Below, in pieces: positions 1 through 9,188 of a stretch of DNA of 64,000 nt. Source of the DNA: Clostridium sp. N3C (GTDB taxonomy: Bacteria > Bacillota > Clostridia > Clostridiales > Clostridiaceae); NCBI RefSeq assembly GCF_900095445.1, contig NZ_FMJL01000012.1, positions 19,022 to 83,021 on the forward strand, in the 5' to 3' direction. Under the pieces are notes generated by a model. The model was given only the letters and a program-made list of their open reading frames with translations, did no database searches and was not told where the DNA came from. Made by a program: the position numbers and the translations under genes. Every line of letters starts with the position of its first letter. Position 1 is the stretch's first letter.

Positions 1-21
1 TAGTTTAAGGGGTGGGGCTGC

Positions 22-1311
22 ATGAGTAATTTTTATAAAGATTATGATGATTTAAATAGGACTACAAGAGTTTTAGAAAATCTATCGGACATTCGTAGAG
101 ACTATGGTAGTATTAAAAGTGGCTCCAATATAAATAAGGAACAGGGTGATGAATTTATAGTAAATCATAGCAGTGGAAAAATTAATTTTAGAAAGAATAC
201 AAGAAAAGCAAAAATGAAGGCAGCCTTAAAAGGAGTTATTTTTGTTTTTATTGCTTCTTTATCTGGAGGTATTACAGCAACTATATTAATTGAAAACAAA
301 TATAGTTCCTATTTAACGGAAAAACCTAGATATATATCCGGTAATGGTGTTTATATTGGAGGAAAGCCCTTCACCTCTTCTAGTGTAATTCCTAAAAATG
401 CTACTAATATAGTAGCAGAAACTGTAGCGCCTGCGGTAGTGGGGATTTCTAACAATGCGGATAACTTTGTTAATGAGACTATAAACAGTTATTCTGGTTC
501 AGGAATAATTTTTGATTCCAATGGGTACATAGTAACCAGCTATCGTATAATTCAAGGGGCGGATAAGATAATGGTTAAATTACCTTTCAATACTATGGAC
601 TCTTTTCAAGCAACAGTGGTAGGAGTGGATAAAAATTCAGATATCGCTGTGATAAAAATAGATGCTAAGGACCTTCCAGTAGCAAAGTTTGGAGAAGGGG
701 CTAATGTAAGGCAAGGGGATGTAGGAATTGCTATAGGGAATCCCTTTGGTCAAGAATATGGTAGCTTCATTACTAATGGTATAATAAGTTCAATAAATAG
801 AAAAGTGAAATCAAAGGATAGTGAAAGTGGAAAAGAAACTACCTATAAGATATTTCAAACAGATACAGAAGTATATGCAGGGGGATACGGAGGACCTTTG
901 TGCAATGAGTTAGGTGAAGTAATAGGTCTATTAAGCTCAAGTATACAACCTTTATCAGGTATGAACTTTGCCATATCCATAGATGAAGTTAAGAAGGTAA
1001 TAAATGCTATTAATAATAGTACTGAAGGCCCTAGATTAGGCTTTGGTATAGAAGGAGTAACAGTAAATAATGTAGGAGGAAAAGGTATAAAGGGCTTTTA
1101 TGTATTAGATGTAATTCCAGGTTCTGGAGCAGAAGCAGCAGGAATACAGTCGTGGGATATAATTATGGAGGTTGCTGGCGAAAAGATAAACTCTAAAGAA
1201 GAATTTATAGCTAAAGAAGAAACTTTTAGAGATGGAGATATAGTGCCTTGCAAGGTATGGCGAAATGAAAAGGTTTTTGATGTAAATATTAAAGTATCTG
1301 CAATTGAATAG
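22..1311 (+). CDS. HtrA/DegP-like trypsin-fold protein with PDZ domain, catalytic triad lost
   Basis: 429 residues: a cytoplasmic N-terminus of about 70 residues, one membrane segment (about 71-90), a trypsin-like domain (about 130-330) and a C-terminal PDZ domain (about 336-427), the architecture of membrane-anchored HtrA proteases. The fold signatures are clear, but the triad is broken. Where HtrA has GYIVTNNHVI, this protein has GYIVTSYRII, so the histidine is Arg175. The GNSGGPL serine loop reads GGYGGPL, so the nucleophile is Tyr289. The aspartate (Asp207, in NSDIAVIK) is kept. I infer a non-proteolytic sensor, scaffold or peptide-binding protein facing outside the membrane. The start follows a purine-rich GGGGTGGGG stretch, and a hairpin terminator follows before pth. 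The reading frame is intact over its whole length, which argues against a decaying gene. Confidence 0.85.
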   Translation: MSNFYKDYDDLNRTTRVLENLSDIRRDYGSIKSGSNINKEQGDEFIVNHSSGKINFRKNTRKAKMKAALKGVIFVFIASLSGGITATILIENKYSSYLTEKPRYISGNGVYIGGKPFTSSSVIPKNATNIVAETVAPAVVGISNNADNFVNETINSYSGSGIIFDSNGYIVTSYRIIQGADKIMVKLPFNTMDSFQATVVGVDKNSDIAVIKIDAKDLPVAKFGEGANVRQGDVGIAIGNPFGQEYGSFITNGIISSINRKVKSKDSESGKETTYKIFQTDTEVYAGGYGGPLCNELGEVIGLLSSSIQPLSGMNFAISIDEVKKVINAINNSTEGPRLGFGIEGVTVNNVGGKGIKGFYVLDVIPGSGAEAAGIQSWDIIMEVAGEKINSKEEFIAKEETFRDGDIVPCKVWRNEKVFDVNIKVSAIE

Positions 1312-1341
1312 GTGTTATAGTATTCTAGCTTTCCAATATCT

Positions 1342-1366
1342 AAAGTGGCTTTTAGCCACTTTTTGT
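1342..1366 (+). terminator. Rho-independent terminator after HtrA-like gene
   Basis: Perfect 9-bp stem AAAGTGGCT/AGCCACTTT with a 3-nt loop, running into a T tract. It separates the HtrA-like gene from pth. Confidence 0.75.
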
Positions 1367-1446
1367 GTTTACTTTTAAAATTAAATCGTTTAAGATAAAA
1401 TATTATAATGTGAGAAAAATAGAAAGTTCCAAAAGGGGGCACGGAA

Positions 1447-2010
1447 ATGTACTTGATAGTTGGTTTAGGTAATCCTGGTCGTGAATATGAGAATACAAGA
1501 CACAATGTAGGTTTTCAAGTTTTAGATTTATTAGCGGACAGGTATAAAATAAGTTTAAGCAGGATAAAATTTAAAAGTGTATATGGAGAAGGTAGCATTA
1601 ATGGCGAAAAGGTTATATTAGCAAAACCTCAAACCTTTATGAATGCTAGTGGAGAAAGTGTGGCTGAAATAACTAGATTCTATAAAATACCTAATGAAAA
1701 AGTTCTAGTTATTTATGATGATATGAGTCTTGATGTAGGTAGATTAAGAATTAGGGCTAAAGGAAGTGCTGGTGGACATAATGGAATAAAGAATATTATA
1801 GCCCATCTTTCCTCAGAGGATTTTCCAAGAATAAAAGTAGGTATTGGAAAGCCTGAAGGAGGGTGGATTAGTCATGTTATGGGAAACTTTAGCAAAGAGG
1901 AACAAGAAAAGTTAGCAGAAGTATATAAAACCGTTATACATGCTGTAGAAACCATAATAGCCAAGGGAACAGAAGAAGCAATGAATAAGTATAATAGTTT
2001 TAAAATATAA
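1447..2010 (+). CDS. pth: Peptidyl-tRNA hydrolase
   Basis: Cytosolic enzyme that hydrolyses the ester bond of peptidyl-tRNAs that drop off ribosomes, recycling the tRNA. The 187-residue length is typical. The N-terminal signature VGLGNPGREYENTRHNVGF carries Asn9 and the catalytic His19, equivalent to E. coli Asn10 and His20. A YDDMSLD segment supplies the assisting Asp, and GGHNGIKNI supplies the substrate-binding Asn. The ATG follows an AAAAGGGGG ribosome-binding site. mfd follows within about 27 bases, so the two are probably co-transcribed, as in B. subtilis. Confidence 0.96.
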   Translation: MYLIVGLGNPGREYENTRHNVGFQVLDLLADRYKISLSRIKFKSVYGEGSINGEKVILAKPQTFMNASGESVAEITRFYKIPNEKVLVIYDDMSLDVGRLRIRAKGSAGGHNGIKNIIAHLSSEDFPRIKVGIGKPEGGWISHVMGNFSKEEQEKLAEVYKTVIHAVETIIAKGTEEAMNKYNSFKI

Positions 2011-2037
2011 AGAAATTTTAGGATGGTGTATGTTATT

Positions 2038-5000
2038 ATGAGATTTAAAGGACTAATGGAGAGTTTAACAAATAGCTCCATGTTTAAAGAATTTATATAT
2101 GATCTGTCCTGTAATAAATACCCTGCAGCCATTTATGGCTTGTCTGAGTCTGCTAGAGCTTATGTAATAAATGGGGTTTTCGAGAAAACAAACAGCAATA
2201 TTTTTATAATAGCAAACAGCGACGTTGAAGGTAGAAATATATACGAAGATCTAAGTTTATATATTCCTAATGTATATTACTTCCCTTCTAAGGAAATCGT
2301 TTTTTATAATATCTATGCGATTTCCGGTGATCTGCGATGGGAGAGACTAAAGGTTATAAAAGAAATGCTAACCCCAGGAAGAAAGGTAATAGTAACTACT
2401 GCAGAAGCTCTTGCACCGGTATATACACCTTTTGAATTATATAAAAAATATGACTTTAAGATTTCTGTAGGAGATACAATCAACTTGCAAGAACTTGCCT
2501 ATAAGCTGGTACAGTGTGGCTATGAAAGAATGGAAATAGTGGATGGAAAAGGACAATTCTCTATAAGGGGAGGAATTATAGATTTATTTTCACCAATTTC
2601 CAATGTACCTTACAGAATAGAACTTTTTGGTGATGAAGTGGATTCTATTAGAAGCTTCAATACAGAGTCTCAAAGAAGTATAGATAAGGTAGAATACATA
2701 GAGGTCTTTCCTGCAAAGGAAATTTTGCTAGACAAAGAAAGTATTGAAAAGGGATATAAAAAGATTGAAGAAGACTTAACGGACATGCTTTCTAGATTCA
2801 AAAAAAGTAAGGAAAAAGAAGCCTATGATAAAATCAATGACATTACTAAAAGAAACCTAGAATCCTTAAAGGAAAATTGGACTTTTGAAACTATAGATAG
2901 TTTTCTTCCTTATTTTTACGACAAAACCTCTACATTATACGATTATATGGGAGAAGCAATTATTATAGTAGACGATGTTCAACGTTGCAAGGGAAAACTT
3001 GATAGCATTTATTTTGAATTTGAAGATGCCTACACTTCCTTTCTTCAAAGGGGAGAAATCTTACCTTTACAAGGTAAATTGCTTGTTGACAAAGAAAAAG
3101 TTATCAGTAAATTGCAAAATTCTAAAGTTATTGAGTTAAATTCTATGGCTAAGAGCCAAGATATATTGTTGCCTAGAACTACATTACATCTATCAGAAAT
3201 AACTTTACATAATTATCAAGGAAAACTTGACCTATTAATTGAAGATATTAAAAATAAAAAAAGTAAAGGTTATAAGACCGTTATTTTGTCTGGAACAAGA
3301 CCTAGGGGAGAACGTCTTGTAAATACCTTGAAAGAGCAAGGAATAGAAAGTGTATATAGAGATGTGGTAGGTGAAATTAAAGAAGGTGAAGTTGTAGTAA
3401 CCTTTGGTAACCAACTAAAAGGATATGAGTTTCCGGAGTTAAAGCTCTGTATTATATCTGATAAAGAGGTCTTTGGAGAAGCTAAGAAGAAAACGCGAAA
3501 AAGTGCTGCCTTGAAAAAAGGTGTAAGCAAGATAAAAAGCTTTACGGATCTTAAGCCAGGAGATTATGTTGTCCACACAAATCATGGTATAGGAATATAT
3601 AAAGGAATAAAGCATTTAGAAGTCCAGGGATTGAAGAGGGACTTCTTAGAGTTATGTTATGAAGGTGACGATAAACTTTACGTACCTGTTGATCAGTTGG
3701 ACATGGTGCAGAAATACATAGGCAGTGATGGTAAGGCAGCTAAAATAAATAAATTAGGCGGAAATGAATGGGCCAAGGCTAAAGCTAAGGTTAAAAAATC
3801 TATAAATGAAATAGCGGAGGACTTAGTAAAGCTTTATGCTTCTAGGTCTATAGTAAAAGGACATAAATTTAGTAAAGATACCGTTTGGCAAAAGCAATTT
3901 GAAGATGAATTTCCTTATGAAGAAACTCCTGATCAAATCACTTCTCTTCAGGAAATAAAAGCAGATATGGAATCCGACAAACCTATGGACAGACTGCTTT
4001 GTGGGGATGTAGGTTACGGTAAGACAGAGGTGGCTCTAAGAGCAGCCTTTAAGGCGGTAATGGATGGAAAGCAAGTAGCATTTTTGGTTCCTACAACCAT
4101 ATTAGCTGAGCAGCATTATAATAATATGATAAAAAGATTTGCTGGTTTTCCAGTGCGTATAGATATGATTAGTAGATTTAGAACACCATCACAGGTAAAG
4201 GAAACTCTTAAAAACGTAAAAGCAGGGGTAGTGGATATATTGGTAGGTACCCATAGGATACTTCAGAAGGATGTAGAGTTTAAGGATATTGGACTATTAA
4301 TAATTGATGAAGAGCAGAGATTTGGAGTTAAGCATAAGGAACAAATTAAGAATTTTAAAAAGAATATAGATGTAATAACCTTAACGGCTACTCCAATACC
4401 TAGAACTTTACATATGTCACTTACAGGAGTTAGAGATATCAGTGTTATTGAAACACCTCCTGAAGAACGTTATCCCATTCAAACTTATGTGGTAGAATAT
4501 AATGAGCAGCTTATTAGAGATGCTATTCTAAGAGAATTAGGAAGAGATGGGCAAGTATTTTTTGTCTATAATAGAGTTGAAGATATAGGTAGTATGGCTA
4601 AAAGTATTGGGGAGCTCGTTCCTGAGGCTAGGATAGCGGTGGCCCATGGCCAAATGACAGAGAGAGAGCTAGAAAAGGTTATGATGGAATTTATGAATCA
4701 TGAATATGATATTTTAGTAGCTACCACAATAATAGAGACAGGTATTGATATTCAAAATGTTAATACTATGATAATATATGATGCAGATAAAATGGGATTG
4801 TCCCAATTATATCAACTTAGAGGAAGAGTGGGACGTTCTAATAGAATAGCCTATGCATATTTTACTTACAGAAAAGATAAAATCCTCTCAGAAGTAGCAG
4901 AAAAACGACTTAAGGCAATAAAGGATTTTACGGAATTAGGATCCGGGTTTAAAATTGCTATGAGTGATTTGGAAATAAGAGGGGCAGGTAACATGATGGG

Positions 5001-5574
5001 ATCTGCACAGCATGGTCAAATGTCGGTAGTAGGTTATGATCTTTACTGTAGAATGTTAGAGGAAACTATAAAACTTATAAAGGGTGAAATTACAGAAGAA
5101 GAAATAGAAACTACTGTAGAACTAAACATAGATGCTTATATACCAACTAATTATATTGAAGATGAAGTACAAAAAATAGAGGTGTATAAGAAAATTGCTG
5201 CCATAAGTGGTTTTGATGATTTTATGGATGTTAAGGATGAATTGGAGGACAGATTCTCTGAAATACCTCAACCAGTTTATAATCTCATGGATATTGCATA
5301 CCTAAGAAGCTTAGGAAAGAAATTGGGTATTGTTGAAATAAAGGAAAAGGGAAACGAAGTTTATTTTTATTTCAAGGATAAGGATAAATTAAAGGATGTT
5401 ATGATAAGAGCTTTAATGGAGAAGTATAGCAAAAAAATAGTTTTCAAACTTGGGGATAGACCAGCGGTGGCCTATAAAATACAAGATGTTAAAAAGGAAG
5501 ACTTGCTAGGGATTTTTAAGGAGATGCTTCATTATCTTTTACAGTTAGATGAAGGTAAAGAAAATATTAATTGA
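2038..5574 (+). CDS. mfd: Transcription-repair coupling factor Mfd
   Basis: DNA translocase that removes RNA polymerase stalled at lesions and recruits UvrA. In order: a UvrB-like N-terminal module that lacks helicase motifs, the CarD-like RNA polymerase interaction domain (around GDYVVHTNHGIGIYKGI), then a RecG-like translocase with Walker A GDVGYGKTE, Walker B variant DEEQ and motif TATPIPRTLH, then a C-terminal TRCF domain. About 1178 residues is the family's usual length. An in-frame ATG at 2023 would add five residues, but the GGATGGTG sequence is better placed to serve the ATG at 2038, so I chose that. It sits directly downstream of pth. Confidence 0.95.
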   Translation: MRFKGLMESLTNSSMFKEFIYDLSCNKYPAAIYGLSESARAYVINGVFEKTNSNIFIIANSDVEGRNIYEDLSLYIPNVYYFPSKEIVFYNIYAISGDLRWERLKVIKEMLTPGRKVIVTTAEALAPVYTPFELYKKYDFKISVGDTINLQELAYKLVQCGYERMEIVDGKGQFSIRGGIIDLFSPISNVPYRIELFGDEVDSIRSFNTESQRSIDKVEYIEVFPAKEILLDKESIEKGYKKIEEDLTDMLSRFKKSKEKEAYDKINDITKRNLESLKENWTFETIDSFLPYFYDKTSTLYDYMGEAIIIVDDVQRCKGKLDSIYFEFEDAYTSFLQRGEILPLQGKLLVDKEKVISKLQNSKVIELNSMAKSQDILLPRTTLHLSEITLHNYQGKLDLLIEDIKNKKSKGYKTVILSGTRPRGERLVNTLKEQGIESVYRDVVGEIKEGEVVVTFGNQLKGYEFPELKLCIISDKEVFGEAKKKTRKSAALKKGVSKIKSFTDLKPGDYVVHTNHGIGIYKGIKHLEVQGLKRDFLELCYEGDDKLYVPVDQLDMVQKYIGSDGKAAKINKLGGNEWAKAKAKVKKSINEIAEDLVKLYASRSIVKGHKFSKDTVWQKQFEDEFPYEETPDQITSLQEIKADMESDKPMDRLLCGDVGYGKTEVALRAAFKAVMDGKQVAFLVPTTILAEQHYNNMIKRFAGFPVRIDMISRFRTPSQVKETLKNVKAGVVDILVGTHRILQKDVEFKDIGLLIIDEEQRFGVKHKEQIKNFKKNIDVITLTATPIPRTLHMSLTGVRDISVIETPPEERYPIQTYVVEYNEQLIRDAILRELGRDGQVFFVYNRVEDIGSMAKSIGELVPEARIAVAHGQMTERELEKVMMEFMNHEYDILVATTIIETGIDIQNVNTMIIYDADKMGLSQLYQLRGRVGRSNRIAYAYFTYRKDKILSEVAEKRLKAIKDFTELGSGFKIAMSDLEIRGAGNMMGSAQHGQMSVVGYDLYCRMLEETIKLIKGEITEEEIETTVELNIDAYIPTNYIEDEVQKIEVYKKIAAISGFDDFMDVKDELEDRFSEIPQPVYNLMDIAYLRSLGKKLGIVEIKEKGNEVYFYFKDKDKLKDVMIRALMEKYSKKIVFKLGDRPAVAYKIQDVKKEDLLGIFKEMLHYLLQLDEGKENIN

Positions 5575-5631
5575 AATAATATGCAAAAATATTTATAATG
5601 AAAAAAGATTATATTGAGTGGGGGAATTTAC

Positions 5632-6672
5632 ATGAATAAGGTTAAAAAAGTGGTTAGCATATTAGTTACCGGCTTACTTGTCTTTTCAGCTTCTGGTTGT
5701 ATTGTAAAGACTCAAGCAGGAAAGGACAATACCGTTGTTGCCAAGGTTGGAGGGGAAAAGATTAAAGTTATAGATGTTAGAAATAAAATGAAAAGTACGG
5801 AAGAATCTATAAAAGAAAAGTATGGTAATCTTACTAGCGATGAAGCTAAGAAGGCTCTAGAAGAAGCTTATGTTAATGCTTTGGAAAATATGGCTCAATG
5901 GAAACTTCTTGAGATTGTAGCTAAAGAGAACTATGCAGATAAAAATATCATACCAGATCTTAATAATATAGATGAAGAGGCCGAAAAGCAAGTAAGTATG
6001 GTTAAGGAATTATATTTTGAAAATGACGACTCAAAGTTTGAAGAAGGTCTTAAAGATATGGGTATGACTGTAGATTCTTTAAAGGATCAATACAGGGAAA
6101 CGTTGAGAGACAACCAAGAAATAATAATTGCTAGTAGAGTTCAATATGAAATTATAAAAGATCTAACTGTAAGTGATGATGAAATAAGTAGTTATTATAC
6201 ATCTAACATAGCGTCCTATACTACTAATGCCGGTGCAAACTTTTATCATATTGTAGTGGATACAGAGGAAAAAGCTAAGGAAGTAAAAGAAAAGCTAAAT
6301 AGTGGTTCTGATTTTAAAGAGTTAGCCAAGGAATACAGTACTGATAGTTCTGCTAGCTACGGAGGATATTTAGGATATATACAGTATGATAACACTACTA
6401 TGGCTGAAACATTTATGTCTGTAGCAAAGGCTTTAGGTGAGGGAGAGGTATCTGATCCAATTAAAACATCTGAAGGTAAATGGGAAATAATCAAAGCAGA
6501 GGGTGTAGTTAAAGAGACAAAGGTTACAGCTCTTGAGGAAGTAAAAGATCAAATTAAGGAACAACTTTTAAGTAAAAAGAGAGATTCTGAATTTGATAAA
6601 AAGGTAGAAGAATGGAAGAAAGAAAAAGGATTTAAACTGTATGAAGATAAGTTAAAGAAAAATATACTTTAA
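5632..6672 (+). CDS. prsA: PrsA-type extracellular peptidyl-prolyl isomerase lipoprotein
   Basis: Predicted membrane-anchored foldase acting on secreted proteins outside the membrane. The N-terminus has KKVVK-type positive charges, a hydrophobic stretch and a lipobox-like SASGC with Cys23 as the lipidation site. A parvulin (PpiC) domain lies at about 203-290, with recognisable stretches ANFYHIVVD, FKELAKEYSTD and SYGGYLGYI. Helical SurA/PrsA-like segments flank it. An upstream TTG at 5614 is in frame, but the GTGGGGG ribosome-binding site is placed for the ATG at 5632. The gene is inserted between mfd and spoVT relative to B. subtilis order, and a strong terminator follows it. Confidence 0.88.
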   Translation: MNKVKKVVSILVTGLLVFSASGCIVKTQAGKDNTVVAKVGGEKIKVIDVRNKMKSTEESIKEKYGNLTSDEAKKALEEAYVNALENMAQWKLLEIVAKENYADKNIIPDLNNIDEEAEKQVSMVKELYFENDDSKFEEGLKDMGMTVDSLKDQYRETLRDNQEIIIASRVQYEIIKDLTVSDDEISSYYTSNIASYTTNAGANFYHIVVDTEEKAKEVKEKLNSGSDFKELAKEYSTDSSASYGGYLGYIQYDNTTMAETFMSVAKALGEGEVSDPIKTSEGKWEIIKAEGVVKETKVTALEEVKDQIKEQLLSKKRDSEFDKKVEEWKKEKGFKLYEDKLKKNIL

Positions 6673-6676
6673 TTTT

Positions 6677-6716
6677 AAAAGCAGTGTCAAAATTAATACT
6701 TGACACTGCTTTTATT
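6677..6716 (+). terminator. Terminator after prsA
   Basis: Perfect 14-bp stem (AAAAGCAGTGTCAA with its complement at 6700-6713), a 9-nt loop and a T-rich tail. Confidence 0.85.
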
Positions 6717-6787
6717 TATGTGTTATGCAAATTGTTTCTAATTTTGCATTTGGAGTAATTATAATTCAAATAATAGCCTTTATTAGT

Positions 6788-6817
6788 GCATAAAATTTCA
6801 TTTTAAGAAAGATAATA
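6788..6817 (+). promoter_or_regulatory. Candidate sigma-G promoter of spoVT
   Basis: GCATA (6788-6792), an 18-nt spacer and GATAATA (6811-6817) match the Bacillus sigma-G pattern GHATR-N18-CATNHTA at all but one position. spoVT is a known sigma-G gene in B. subtilis; its use here is inferred. Confidence 0.5.
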
Positions 6818-6864
6818 TTAATGGAAGTAGAATATATGTAATTTAATTAAGGGAGGGTAAACGA

Positions 6865-7419
6865 ATGAAGGCTACAGGTATAGTTAGAAGAATAGATGAT
6901 CTTGGTAGAGTTGTTATTCCAAAGGAGATTAGAAGAACATTAAGAATCAGAGAAGGGGATCCATTGGAGATTTTCACTGATAGAGAAGGCGGAGTAATTT
7001 TGAAAAAGTACTCTCCTATAGGAGAACTAAGCGATTTTTCAAAGGAATATGCAGAATCCTTGCAACAGGCAATTGGACATATAGTACTTATTGCAGATAA
7101 AGATGCCATAATATCTGTAAGTGGCGCTCCTAAGAAAGAGTACTTAGAAAAACGAATAAGCGATGAACTGGAAAAGGTAATGGAAGATAGAAAAACCTTA
7201 TTACTAGATGAAGCTAATAATAATTTGATATCTTTATATAAGGATGAGGAAGTAGAAGGAAAATACACCGCCGCTGTTATTTCTCCTATATTGGCAGAAG
7301 GCGATGCAATTGGGGCTGTAATCATATTATCCAAACAAAATGGGGAAAAGTTTGGAGAGTTAGAAATGAAGTTAGCTGAAACTGCATCTGCCTTCTTGGG
7401 AAAGCAAATGGAACAATAG
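6865..7419 (+). CDS. spoVT: Stage V sporulation protein T, forespore transcription factor
   Basis: DNA-binding regulator that tunes sigma-G-dependent genes in the forespore. Residues 1-52 form an AbrB-type swapped-hairpin DNA-binding domain (MKATGIVRRIDDLGRVVIPK, then REGDPLEIF). The rest is the GAF-like ligand domain typical of SpoVT and absent from AbrB itself. The 184-residue length is close to the B. subtilis protein. It has a strong GGGAGGG ribosome-binding site, a candidate sigma-G promoter upstream and its own terminator, so it is probably monocistronic. Confidence 0.94.
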   Translation: MKATGIVRRIDDLGRVVIPKEIRRTLRIREGDPLEIFTDREGGVILKKYSPIGELSDFSKEYAESLQQAIGHIVLIADKDAIISVSGAPKKEYLEKRISDELEKVMEDRKTLLLDEANNNLISLYKDEEVEGKYTAAVISPILAEGDAIGAVIILSKQNGEKFGELEMKLAETASAFLGKQMEQ

Positions 7420-7550
7420 AAGTATACATATCTTCTATGAACCGATTTGCTAAATTCAATTATAACCAATAATTGCATAAATTATACATCGATACACAAA
7501 AAACATTGTAATAATGACTGTTTACTACAAATACAAATAATTAGAACCTT

Positions 7551-7593
7551 AAATTTAGAACTATAAAGTTTTTTATAGTTCTAAATTTTTTAA
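7551..7593 (+). terminator. Terminator between spoVT and the flippase gene
   Basis: Perfect 17-bp stem (7551-7567 with 7572-7588), a 4-nt loop and a T tract. Confidence 0.8.
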
Positions 7594-7623
7594 CCCTTAT
7601 CAATTGCCAAATGGAGGAGTATT

Positions 7624-9159
7624 ATGAAAAAACAGTCATTAATAAAGGGAACCTTAATTCTCGGTGCTGCTGGTGTTTTTGCAAAGTTTTTAGGTCTCTT
7701 TTTTCGCTGGCCACTTATTATGCTTATAGGAGATGAAGGTATAGGTTATTATCAAATGTCTTATCCCTTATATATGTTTTTTATAGGCATTGCTTCAGGT
7801 ATTCCTGTTGCTATATCAAAAATGGTATCGGAAAGAAATGCTCTTAATGATAAAGGGGCCATACTGTTAGTAATAAAAAAGGCTTTTCTTACAATGTTGA
7901 TACTAGGTGGAGGTTTTTCTGTAGTATTTTTAATATTCCCAAGGGAACTGGTTAGTTTTTTTAAGTGGGATAAAAAGGCGGTATATTCATTAATGGGTAT
8001 AGGAGCGGCTCCAATCTTTATATCCTTAATGAGTGTATTCAGAGGCTTTTTTCAAGGTATGCAAAATATGACCTATACAGCAGTTTCGCAGATAATAGAG
8101 CAAATTGGACGAGTTGTTTTTGGAGTAGGGCTAGCCTTTCTTTTATTACCTAAAGGAATAGAATATGCTGCAGGGGGAGCAGCTTTCGGTGCTGCTGCTG
8201 GTGGTATTGCAGGCTTTCTTTATCTTTCTATAAAGTATTTTACTGCAAAAAAAGGGCTTAAGGTTAAAGAGGTAAAAAAGGATGATAATATACTTACAGA
8301 GCTTTTACATATAGCAGTTCCTGTTTCTTTAGGAGCAGCAGTAGGAACAATAATGAATTTATTAGATTCAATAATAGTACCTCAGCAGCTTTTGAGGTCT
8401 GGATATACCTTTAAGGAAGCGGCTATACTATATGGTCAATTAACGGGAAAAGCTATGGTGCTTATAAATGTTCCATTAACCATGTCTTCAGCCTTGTGTG
8501 CATCTTTGGTGCCTATTATAGCAGAATCTCATGTATTAAATAGAAAAGGAGAAGTTGATAATAAGGTTGGAATGGCAATGAAAGTTTCTATGGTTATAGC
8601 TCTGCCCTGTACCCTAGGCTTATCTTTTATGGCTGCACCTATTTTAAACTTATTATTTCCAGGACATGCAGAAGGGTTTAAGATCTTACAATATGCTGCC
8701 TTTACTGTGCCTTTTATAATACTTACTCAGAGTACTACATCTATTCTTCAAGGCACAGGCTATTATATGGAACCAATAAAAAATATGTTGATAGGATGTA
8801 TTGGTAAGATTCTTATTACAGTGTTATTGGTACCTATTCCTTTTATAAATATTTACGGAGCCATTGTTGGAAGTGTGGTAGCCTATATTATTACTGCAGC
8901 AGCTAATATCATAACTCTGAAGGTTAAACTAGGAGTAAGGATTAACTATTATGATATTCTTATTAAACCTGCTTATTCAGCGGTGTTTATGATATTAAGT
9001 GTTGTTTTTGCATATCAATATGTTTATAATAATACAATGAGTAATACCTTAGGTGTTTTTATTTCTATAACCTTAGGTGCTATTGTTTATATGGTATTGA
9101 TCTTTTTATTTGGAACTTTTGATTATAAATATGTGAAAAGTAAATTTGTTAGAGGTTGA
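7624..9159 (+). CDS. MOP-superfamily polysaccharide/lipid flippase (YabM, MurJ/SpoVB type)
   Basis: 511 residues, with hydrophobic segments throughout that suggest about 14 membrane helices. The N-terminus (KGTLILGAAGVFAKFLGLFF) matches the SpoVB/MurJ branch of the multidrug/oligosaccharidyl-lipid/polysaccharide flippases, which move lipid-linked cell-wall or spore-cortex precursors. Its place between spoVT and mazG is that of B. subtilis yabM. Which lipid it flips cannot be told from sequence. It has a GGAGG ribosome-binding site and is followed at 30 bases by mazG, so probably one operon. Confidence 0.85.
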   Translation: MKKQSLIKGTLILGAAGVFAKFLGLFFRWPLIMLIGDEGIGYYQMSYPLYMFFIGIASGIPVAISKMVSERNALNDKGAILLVIKKAFLTMLILGGGFSVVFLIFPRELVSFFKWDKKAVYSLMGIGAAPIFISLMSVFRGFFQGMQNMTYTAVSQIIEQIGRVVFGVGLAFLLLPKGIEYAAGGAAFGAAAGGIAGFLYLSIKYFTAKKGLKVKEVKKDDNILTELLHIAVPVSLGAAVGTIMNLLDSIIVPQQLLRSGYTFKEAAILYGQLTGKAMVLINVPLTMSSALCASLVPIIAESHVLNRKGEVDNKVGMAMKVSMVIALPCTLGLSFMAAPILNLLFPGHAEGFKILQYAAFTVPFIILTQSTTSILQGTGYYMEPIKNMLIGCIGKILITVLLVPIPFINIYGAIVGSVVAYIITAAANIITLKVKLGVRINYYDILIKPAYSAVFMILSVVFAYQYVYNNTMSNTLGVFISITLGAIVYMVLIFLFGTFDYKYVKSKFVRG

Positions 9160-9188
9160 GTAAAAAATAAGGTAAAGGAGATAAACAC

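Noticed and set aside
6843..7478. 211-codon - strand open frame opposite spoVT
   Set aside because: Lies fully over spoVT; serine-rich, no family motifs, no start signals. A shadow of strong + strand codon bias.
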